64,000 bases of DNA, from the NCBI RefSeq assembly GCF_000524475.1, contig NZ_BAVQ01000070.1, positions 186,001-250,000 on the forward strand, read 5' to 3'. A program made the translations under genes and the position numbers. The notes beneath the pieces were generated by a model that worked only from the letters and a program-made list of their open reading frames with translations, was not told the origin of the DNA and did no database searches. Source of the stretch: Tomitella biformata AHU 1821. GTDB taxonomy: Bacteria; Actinomycetota; Actinomycetes; Mycobacteriales; Mycobacteriaceae. Below, piece after piece: positions 57,965-64,000 of this stretch; the first letter of the stretch is position 1, and every line of letters starts with the position of its first letter.

Positions 57965-58858
57965 CTAGCGCCCGGCGACGCGCACTTTGCGGCGGGGCCG
58001 GCGCGGGCGCAGGCGGCGCACGCCGGTGGGGCGGCTGGCCCCGGAGTTGGGCTCGCGGCGGATCGCCTTGCGCTCGGCGCGGCGCTGCGCCGGCTTGAAC
58101 TCCCAGGTCTCGGGGCGTGCGGCGACCCATGCGCGGCTGTGCATCGCGAAGGGGATGTGGACGAGGTAGAGCCCGAGCAGCACGAGCATCGCCACATACG
58201 GGTAGGTGACCACCCCGGCGACGAGGAGCGCGACCAACACCAGCAGCAACGCGGCCATCCGGCGCGGCACCGACACCGACTTCATCGCGAGGGTGGGGAT
58301 GCGGCTGACGACGAGCGCGGCGGAGCCCAGGACCCACAGCACCACCAGCCAGTGCGAGGTCCACCAGCCCTGGCCCCACTGCGCCATGGCGGCGACGGGG
58401 GCGAGCGCGAGCAGCGCCCCGGCCGGCGAGGGCACGCCGGTGAAGTACTCCTTGGTGTATGCGGGCGCGGTGTCGTCGTCGAGCAGGGTGTTGAACCGGG
58501 CCAGGCGCAGCACAATCGACACGGCGAACAGCAGCGCGATGATCCAGCCCAGCTGATAGCCCTGCAGCAACGAGATATAGAGGACGAGGGCGGGGGCCAC
58601 ACCGAAGGAGACCGCGTCGGACAGCGAGTCCAGCTCGGCCCCGATCTTGGTGGTGGCGTCGAGCATCCGGGCCACCCGGCCGTCGAGGGAGTCGAGGATG
58701 GCCGCGAGCGCGATCATGCCGATCGCGAGGCCGGGGTTGCCCTCGAGGGTGAACTTGACGGCGGAAAGCCCCGCGCAGAGCGCCGCTATGGTGATGGTGC
58801 TCGGCAGCAGCCGGACGCCATTGATCCGAGGGCCGGGCACTCTGCGGGGCGGGTTCAC
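57965..58858 (-). CDS. pssA: CDP-diacylglycerol-serine O-phosphatidyltransferase
   Basis: This 297-residue membrane enzyme makes phosphatidylserine from CDP-diacylglycerol and serine. The CDP-alcohol phosphotransferase motif is complete: DGRVAR, then G and two Asp in GAELDSLSD. About eight hydrophobic segments and a basic C-terminal tail are seen. GTG 58858 overlaps the psd stop by 4 bases and gives the family length; the frame is open further upstream inside psd. Confidence 0.92.
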   Translation of the reverse strand: MNPPRRVPGPRINGVRLLPSTITIAALCAGLSAVKFTLEGNPGLAIGMIALAAILDSLDGRVARMLDATTKIGAELDSLSDAVSFGVAPALVLYISLLQGYQLGWIIALLFAVSIVLRLARFNTLLDDDTAPAYTKEYFTGVPSPAGALLALAPVAAMAQWGQGWWTSHWLVVLWVLGSAALVVSRIPTLAMKSVSVPRRMAALLLVLVALLVAGVVTYPYVAMLVLLGLYLVHIPFAMHSRAWVAARPETWEFKPAQRRAERKAIRREPNSGASRPTGVRRLRPRRPRRKVRVAGR

Positions 58859-59574
58859 GTCAGTTCCGCGATGACAGTTTCGGCGCCGATAGTGCGTTGG
58901 CCAGGTGTCATCAACAGCGTTGTGCCCGCGGGGAAGTAGGTGTCGACGCGGGAGCCGAAGCGGATCAGCCCGTATGTCTCGCCGGCGCCGAGAACTGAGC
59001 CCTCCGACACCTCGCACACGATGCGCCGGGCGATCAAGCCCGCGATCTGCACCACTGCGATCTGGGCGCCGCCGGGGGTGCGCAGCAGCATGGAGTTGCG
59101 CTCGTTGGCGTCGCTGGCCTCGGGCAGGTCCGCAGAGAGGAACTTGCCGGGCTGGTAGGCGATCTTCTCGACGGTCCCGGTGACGGGCACGCGCTGGGTG
59201 TGCACGTCCAGGACTGACAGGAAGATGCTCACGCGCGGCAGCGGTTCGGTGCCCATGCCGAGCTCGGCGGGCGGGGCCGCCATGTCGACGAGCGCGACCT
59301 CGCCGTCGGCTGGGGCCACGACGATCCCGGGCCGGGTGGGAGTGACGCGGTTGGGGTTGCGGAAGAACGCCGCGCAGGCGCCGGCGCCGAGGAGGGCCGC
59401 GCGCCGCAGCCAGGGCCGCTTATAGCCCAGCGCTGCGACCGCCAGGGGGCCGAGGACGAAGGGGCGGCCGGCGGGATGCATGGGCGGAACGGTGGCGCGC
59501 ACCAGCGTGATCACGTGTGAGAGCGAGGTCCCCGAAGAATCGGTTGCGCCAGGCGGCTTGGGTCGACGGGCCAC
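58855..59574 (-). CDS. psd: Phosphatidylserine decarboxylase
   Basis: This 239-residue enzyme makes phosphatidylethanolamine from phosphatidylserine. It begins ARRPKPPG, aligns with M. tuberculosis Psd ([41 protein letters not shown]) and has RFGSRVDTY, where Gly-Ser is the self-cleavage site that creates the pyruvoyl cofactor. GTG 59574, not the longer frame to 59994, fits the family start. It is translated with pssA. Confidence 0.92.
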   Translation of the reverse strand: MARRPKPPGATDSSGTSLSHVITLVRATVPPMHPAGRPFVLGPLAVAALGYKRPWLRRAALLGAGACAAFFRNPNRVTPTRPGIVVAPADGEVALVDMAAPPAELGMGTEPLPRVSIFLSVLDVHTQRVPVTGTVEKIAYQPGKFLSADLPEASDANERNSMLLRTPGGAQIAVVQIAGLIARRIVCEVSEGSVLGAGETYGLIRFGSRVDTYFPAGTTLLMTPGQRTIGAETVIAELT

Positions 59575-59672
59575 GGTGTGTTCATCCCCTTGGTAGCGGA
59601 ACGCCGCGAGGAGTTCGCGGCGCATCGCTCCATTGTGGCAGGCGTGGGCGCGCGTGGGCGAAAGTGCGCGGG

Positions 59673-59975
59673 CTAATGCCGCGTGGGGGAGCCGGGGTGG
59701 GCGCGCAGTTCGAGGATCTTGCGGAGCGCCCACAGCAGCATGCAGGCGCCGATGATGGCCACCAGCACATTGTTGAGCAGGCCGAACCGGGTGATATTCG
59801 CGCCGAACAGCCACAGCAGTGTGCCCCCGAGCACCGCGCCGAGGACGCCCACCGCGGTGCAGATGAGCATCTCGGTGATCATCCGCACCCGCAGCTGGAA
59901 CTTCATCAGCCGGCTGGCGGCCCAGCCGGCGAAGGCGCCGATGAGCACCCAGTCCAGCACCGCGGGGTTGTACAC
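59673..59975 (-). CDS. Small membrane protein, GlsB/YeaQ/YmgE-like
   Basis: This 100-residue protein has three hydrophobic segments: [38 protein letters not shown] and [16 protein letters not shown]. The Gly-rich first helix followed by Ala-Ser-Arg resembles the transglycosylase-associated GlsB/YeaQ family, whose function is unknown. GTG 59975 directly follows the moeA stop. The 98-base gap to psd shows nothing distinct. Confidence 0.7.
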   Translation of the reverse strand: MYNPAVLDWVLIGAFAGWAASRLMKFQLRVRMITEMLICTAVGVLGAVLGGTLLWLFGANITRFGLLNNVLVAIIGACMLLWALRKILELRAHPGSPTRH

Positions 59976-61178
59976 CTAGCTCTCCAGGTCCCACACCAGG
60001 ACCAGGGTGCCGGCGGGGAGCTCGGTGACGTCCTCGGGCAGCTCCAGCAGGCAGTCCGACGCGGCCATCCAGCGCAGGTGGTGGGAGCCGGGCGGCCCGA
60101 GGCTGACCACCGAGCCCGACGCGCGATCGAGCGCGCCGCGGCGGAACTGGCGTTTGCCGGCCGGGGAGGTCAGCGCCTCGGCCAGGGGCACGCGCACCCG
60201 CGGCCGCTCGGTGCAGGCGTAGCCCATGGCGGCGCGCAGCGCGGGCCGCAGGAAGACCTCGAAGGAGACCATCGCGCTGACAGGGTTGCCGGGCAGCGTC
60301 ACCACCGGCGTCCCCCGGTAGCGGCCCGCGCCCTGCGGCATGCCGGGCTGCATGGCGACCTTCGTGAACTCGACGCCCCGGCTGGCCAGGGTGTCCTTGA
60401 CGACCTCGTAGGCCCCGGCGCTGACCCCGCCGGAGGTGATCACCAGGTCGAAGTGATTCGCGGCGGCGCCATCCAGCGCCGCCAGGAACTCGTCGGGGTC
60501 GTCGGAGACGAAGTGGCGCTGCTCGGCGGTGGCACCGGCGGCCCGCACCGCGGCGGCCAGCATCAGCCCGTTGGACTCGTGGATCTGCCCGTGCGCCAGG
60601 GGCTGTCCCGGCTCGACGAGCTCGCTGCCCGTCGAGAGCACCAGGACTCGCAGCGGCGCGCCCACCGCGATCTCGGGCAAGCCCAGCGCGGAGATCAGGC
60701 CCAGTTGGGCGGGCCCGAGCGTGGTGCCCGCGGGCAGCACCGCCGAGCCGGCCCGCACGTCCTCGCCGGCGCGGCGAATGTGGCGGCCGAGCACCGGGGC
60801 GGTGGTGATCGCGACTCTGTCGACGCCTGCGTCGGTGTGCTCCACCTGCACTATCGCGTCGGCTCCCGCGGGCAGAGGGGCCCCGGTCATGATCCGGTGT
60901 GCGGTGCCGGGCGCGAGCGCGGGGCCGTCGACGCGGCCGGCGGGAATGTCCTCGGGGACGGGGAGCACGACGGGGGCGGCCGCGCTGGAGCCCGCGGTCT
61001 CGGCGGCGCGCACGGCGTAGCCGTCCATGGCGGAGTTGTCGAAGGCGGGCAGCGGCCGTGGCGAGACGAGCTCGACGGCCAACGGTCGACCCTGTGTCTG
61101 GGCGAGGGGCAGGGTGATCGTCGGGGTGGGGGGGAGCAGGGCGGCGATAATCTGCCGGTGCTCGTCAACTGAGCGCAT
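59976..61178 (-). CDS. moeA: Molybdopterin molybdenumtransferase MoeA
   Basis: This 400-residue enzyme inserts molybdate into adenylated molybdopterin to make Moco. It has [44 protein letters not shown] and [14 protein letters not shown], and [14 protein letters not shown] marks the MoaB-like domain. By position it is the Rv0438c moeA2 counterpart. It is 5 bases after the MFS gene and probably in one operon with it. Confidence 0.94.
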   Translation of the reverse strand: MRSVDEHRQIIAALLPPTPTITLPLAQTQGRPLAVELVSPRPLPAFDNSAMDGYAVRAAETAGSSAAAPVVLPVPEDIPAGRVDGPALAPGTAHRIMTGAPLPAGADAIVQVEHTDAGVDRVAITTAPVLGRHIRRAGEDVRAGSAVLPAGTTLGPAQLGLISALGLPEIAVGAPLRVLVLSTGSELVEPGQPLAHGQIHESNGLMLAAAVRAAGATAEQRHFVSDDPDEFLAALDGAAANHFDLVITSGGVSAGAYEVVKDTLASRGVEFTKVAMQPGMPQGAGRYRGTPVVTLPGNPVSAMVSFEVFLRPALRAAMGYACTERPRVRVPLAEALTSPAGKRQFRRGALDRASGSVVSLGPPGSHHLRWMAASDCLLELPEDVTELPAGTLVLVWDLES

Positions 61179-61183
61179 GCGCC

Positions 61184-62653
61184 TTATTGTGCGCTATCTA
61201 GAGGTTGGGGGTCCGGCGCGGGCGTTTTGCGGATAGTCGTGCGCAGCGGGGTCTCGCGGATCGCAAGGACGGCGAGGACGGCGAGGACCGCGATCGCCGC
61301 CGCGGCGAGGAATGTGCTGCCGGTGGCCTGGGCGTACGCGTCGGGGGTGGGGACGCCGGCCGCCTCCAGCGTGCCGAGTCTGCTGGCCAGCAGCGCGCCG
61401 AGGATCGCGACGCCCATGGTGCCGCCGAGGCTGCGCATGAAGGCGACGGCGGCGCTGGCGGTCCCCACGTCGGGCAGGTCCACGGTGTTCTGGACGGCCA
61501 GGACCAGGTTCTGCATTAGGAGCCCCATGCCGAGCCCGATCAGCACCTCGGCGATGACGATCGTCCACAGGGAACCCGTGATGGACATCGTGGAGGCCAG
61601 GGTGAGGCCGCTGACGAGGCTGATCGCGCCGGCGAGCAGGAAGCGCCGCCACCGGCCGAAGCGCGTGATCAGCTGGCCGGAGGCCACTGCGCCGAGCAGG
61701 GAGCCCAGCATCATCGGCGCCACGAGGATCCCGGCGAGCGATGCGCTGATGCCCCGCGCCGATTGGAAGTACTGGGCCAGGAACACCGATGCGCCGAACA
61801 CCGACATGCCCACGACCATCGACGCCACGATCGCCAGCGCAGTGGTGCGCTCGCGGATGATGGCGACCGGAATCAGCGGGTCCGCGGCGCGGCGCTCCAC
61901 CAGGACGGTGGCCGCGAGCAGGGCCAGCGCCGAACCCACCAGGCCCGCAGAGGCCCAGGATCGCCACGCGAACAGCTCTCCGCCGAAGGTGATCCAGGTC
62001 AGGAGGAGCCCGATGCTGCCCGCGATGGTCATCGCGCCGGCGTAGTCGAAGCGCACTGTGGCGGGCACGTGCTGGATTTTGAGGAAGCGCTGGAGCAGCA
62101 CGAGGCTGCCGACGGCTAACGGCACGCACACGAAGAACACCCAGCGCCAGCCGAGCCCGGGGGCGTCGACGATCAGGCCGCCCACCAGGGGGCCGGACAC
62201 TGTGGCCGTGGTGGTGACCGCGCCGTAGTAGCCGTTGTAGCGGCCGCGGATCCGTGGGGGGATCACCGACGCGAGGATGGTCTGCGTCAGCACCGTCACC
62301 CCGCCCATCCCGGCGCCCTGGATCAACCGGAACCCGATGAGCCACGGCGCGCTGGACGCGGTGCCGCAGAGCATGGAGCCGACGACGAAGATCACCAGCG
62401 CAACCTGCATCAGGCGCTTTTTGTCGAGCTGGTCGGAGAGCTTGCCCCAGATGGGCATCGTCACGGTCATGGCGGTCAGGCTCGCGACGAAGATCAACGT
62501 CAGCTCGGTGGGGGAGCCGCCGAGGTCCAGCAAGATGGCCGGCAGGGCGTTGGCGATGACCGTCGCCCCGATCATGGCGGTGCCCAGCGCAGACAGCAGG
62601 CCGAGCATGATGCGCAGCGTCTCTCGGTGGGTCAACGGGATCGGCTCGGTCAC
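61184..62653 (-). CDS. MFS drug-type transporter (DHA2/EmrB-like)
   Basis: This 489-residue transporter has about 14 transmembrane helices. Motif A-type loop GKLSDQLDKKRLM, FRLIQGAGMGGVTVLTQT and the motif C-like GPLVGGLIVDAPGLGWRWVF are typical of proton-driven multidrug exporters with 14 segments. A 9-base repeat encodes AVLAVLAVLAI in the last helix. The start is GTG 62653. It lies next to TetR but on the same strand, 77 bases away. Confidence 0.88.
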   Translation of the reverse strand: MTEPIPLTHRETLRIMLGLLSALGTAMIGATVIANALPAILLDLGGSPTELTLIFVASLTAMTVTMPIWGKLSDQLDKKRLMQVALVIFVVGSMLCGTASSAPWLIGFRLIQGAGMGGVTVLTQTILASVIPPRIRGRYNGYYGAVTTTATVSGPLVGGLIVDAPGLGWRWVFFVCVPLAVGSLVLLQRFLKIQHVPATVRFDYAGAMTIAGSIGLLLTWITFGGELFAWRSWASAGLVGSALALLAATVLVERRAADPLIPVAIIRERTTALAIVASMVVGMSVFGASVFLAQYFQSARGISASLAGILVAPMMLGSLLGAVASGQLITRFGRWRRFLLAGAISLVSGLTLASTMSITGSLWTIVIAEVLIGLGMGLLMQNLVLAVQNTVDLPDVGTASAAVAFMRSLGGTMGVAILGALLASRLGTLEAAGVPTPDAYAQATGSTFLAAAAIAVLAVLAVLAIRETPLRTTIRKTPAPDPQPLDSAQ

Positions 62654-62730
62654 CTGGCTGAACCTATTGGTTTGCGGGGCCGGCGTCGGGCTCGTGTCTC
62701 GCCCAGCGGGCCGGCGGTAATACGGGCGGG

Positions 62731-63324
62731 TCAGTACCCGTCGCAGGAGATGTCCGTCAGCTCGCGCAGGCCGGGGTGCTCGTCGGCATGCGCGGGCGCG
62801 TCGATAGCCAGCAGGATGTGGATGAACATGCCGCGGGCGATGAAGTCCCGCGCCTGCTCCGGCAGGCAGCCGCTGCGGTCGCGGATCAGCGTGTATATCT
62901 CGGCCATCGCGGAGCGGGCCTGCGCACCGATCTCCGGCGCGCTGCCCGCGGCGAAGCCGTGCAAGAACACGAGCAGCTGTGCGCGATCATCCAGCAGTGG
63001 GATGTAGGCGTCGCCGAGTTGTGCCCAGTAGGCGGGGTCCGAGGGCTCGATGCCGGCGGCGGCGACGGCGGTCAGCTCGGTGTCGAAGGCCTCGAGGACG
63101 TGCTGGACGGAGCGCCCGAGCACCTCGGAGAACAGCTCTGCCTTGGTGCCGAACATGCGGACCACATAGGGCTGGGAGACCCCGGCCTCCTTCGCGATGG
63201 CCGCGGTGCTGGTCCCCGCGTAGCCGCCGACGGCGAACGCGCGGGCTGCGGCCTCGAGGACCAGCTCGCGGCGCGCAGGCCCGCTCATACGGGTGGCCGG
63301 GGCGGATTTCGATGTGCTCGACAT
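62731..63324 (-). CDS. TetR family regulator
   Basis: This 197-residue regulator has a helix-turn-helix (AAIAKEAGVSQPYVVRMFGT) at about 41-62 and an effector-binding C-terminal domain with many Ala residues. It is divergent from the MFS gene at 63419; the 94-base gap carries two related palindromes, so it likely represses that exporter and itself. Both flanking MFS genes may respond to the same drug. Confidence 0.88.
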   Translation of the reverse strand: MSSTSKSAPATRMSGPARRELVLEAAARAFAVGGYAGTSTAAIAKEAGVSQPYVVRMFGTKAELFSEVLGRSVQHVLEAFDTELTAVAAAGIEPSDPAYWAQLGDAYIPLLDDRAQLLVFLHGFAAGSAPEIGAQARSAMAEIYTLIRDRSGCLPEQARDFIARGMFIHILLAIDAPAHADEHPGLRELTDISCDGY

Positions 63325-63332
63325 CTTGACAG

Positions 63333-63382
63333 GGTATCAGTCGATACCTTAAATTTGATGAATTAGGTAATCGATCGATACC
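63333..63382. promoter_or_regulatory. Two related operator palindromes between tetR and an MFS gene
   Basis: GGTATCAGTCGATACC (63333-63348) and GGTAATCGATCGATACC (63366-63382) share GGTA/GATACC arms. The second has one extra base in one arm and a CGATCGAT centre. They are about 34 bases apart centre to centre, in an A+T-rich gap. They are the expected binding sites of the adjacent TetR. Confidence 0.75.
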
Positions 63383-63398
63383 TAGAGTGGGATAGGCA

Positions 63399-63422
63399 AT
63401 GGAACTCGGGGCTCGATCATGA
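63399..63422 (+). CDS. Seven-codon leader ORF overlapping the MFS start
   Basis: ATG at 63399 opens a frame of seven codons (MELGARS) that stops at TGA 63420-63422, overlapping the MFS ATG (63419-63421) as ATGA. The MFS gene itself has only a weak GGGG-type site inside this leader. Reinitiation after the leader could set its translation. No proof of translation exists. Confidence 0.35.
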   Translation: MELGARS

Positions 63423-64000
63423 CGACAACCTCCCAGCTTGACCCGGTGCGGGAGCCGAGGGTGCGACGCGCGGTGCCCGTGTGGCTCGCGCTGCTCGCCG
63501 CGTCGGTCCCGATGTTCATGGCGACTCTCGACAACCTCGTCATGACCAGCGCGCTGCCGGTGATCCAGGCTGACCTCGGCGCGTCCGTCGGCCAGCTGCA
63601 GTGGTTCATGAACGCCTACACACTCACATTCGCCACCTTCATGCTCGCCGCGGCGGGGCTGGGGGACCGGTGGGGCCGGCGGCGAATGTTCGTCATCGGC
63701 ATCGCCGTGTTCACCGCGGCCTCGATCGGGGCCGCCCTGTCCTCTGGCCCGGGCACGTTGATCGTGGCCCGCGCGGTGCAGGGCCTCGGTGCCGCCGCGA
63801 TCATGCCGCTCTCGCTTGCCCTGCTCGCGGGCGCGGTGCCCGTCGCCAAGCGGGCCCTCGCCATCGGTGTCTGGGGCGGGGTGTCCGGCCTCGGTGTGGC
63901 CCTCGGCCCGGTGATCGGCGGGGCGGTGGTCGACGGGGTGTCCTGGCAGGCCATCTTCTGGCTGAACGTGCCGGTGGCCGTCATCGCGATCCCGCTGGTC
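63419..64000 (+). CDS. MFS drug-type transporter (DHA2), 5' part
   Basis: The first 194 residues of a DHA2-family exporter are present; the gene runs off the window. After an N-terminal tail, helix 1 has [20 protein letters not shown] (motif D1 type). [12 protein letters not shown] is motif [19 protein letters not shown] is motif B, and [20 protein letters not shown] with WQAIFWLN is motif C. Regulation by the divergent TetR is likely. Start ATG 63419 overlaps a small leader frame. Confidence 0.9.
   Translation, partial: MTTTSQLDPVREPRVRRAVPVWLALLAASVPMFMATLDNLVMTSALPVIQADLGASVGQLQWFMNAYTLTFATFMLAAAGLGDRWGRRRMFVIGIAVFTAASIGAALSSGPGTLIVARAVQGLGAAAIMPLSLALLAGAVPVAKRALAIGVWGGVSGLGVALGPVIGGAVVDGVSWQAIFWLNVPVAVIAIPLV

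Overview
The window is about 70% G+C, gene-dense DNA from a mycolic-acid actinobacterium (order Mycobacteriales). Supporting evidence is an antigen-85-like mycolyltransferase, an F420-dependent glucose-6-phosphate dehydrogenase tail, PknG-GlnH-GlnX, a VirR-like protein and a type VII (ESX) secretion locus. Gene order follows the Mycobacterium tuberculosis Rv0407-Rv0438c backbone (fgd, pta, ackA, pknG, glnH, glnX, Nudix, thiE/thiO/thiS/thiG, thiD/thiC, xthA, Rv0428c-like, def, DUF3263, virR, sodC-like, ybdK, pssA, psd, moeA). It has several insertions and is not Mycobacterium itself. A genus such as Tsukamurella or a relative would fit, but the genus is my inference.

Layout. 1-6.7 kb: fgd end, acetate pathway pta-ackA, a PhaC-like hydrolase, an F420 oxidoreductase and a mycolyltransferase. 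6.7-11.4 kb: pknG-glnH-glnX, a glutamate/aspartate-sensing kinase module. 11.5-14.3 kb: a short-chain dehydrogenase, a Nudix protein with an extra C-terminal domain, and an epoxide-hydrolase-type enzyme coupled to thiE. 14.3-22.4 kb: thiamine region with two TPP riboswitches (thiO-thiS-thiG plus an ABC exporter on +, thiC-thiD on -) enclosing a class III nucleotide cyclase. 22.4-24.8 kb: TetR/hydrolase pair and xthA. 25-29.6 kb: a glycerol/ether-lipid block (glpD, tetR, alkyl-DHAP-synthase-like, lipid kinase) in the same order as Rv2249c-Rv2252 of M. tuberculosis but at a different place in the backbone. 29.7-34.3 kb: GNAT, def, virR, a SodC-like lipoprotein without metal ligands, and ybdK. 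34.3-40.4 kb: Mrp Na+/H+ antiporter operon. 40.5-57.9 kb: ESX locus. 57.9-61.2 kb: phosphatidylethanolamine synthesis (pssA-psd), a small membrane protein and moeA. 61.2-64 kb: two drug-type MFS transporters flanking a TetR.

The main feature is the ESX locus. Its core (eccB+, mycP-, eccD-, eccC+, esx pair+) has exactly the ESX-4 gene order and strands. It also carries PE-like, PPE-like, EspG and EccE genes, which the M. tuberculosis ESX-4 locus lacks. It encodes a putative exported NlpC/P60 peptidoglycan hydrolase with a WXG-type N-terminal domain. A DUF222/HNH endonuclease gene interrupts it between eccB and mycP. No rRNA, tRNA, CRISPR array or transposase was recognised, and no gene-free stretch exceeds 300 bases.
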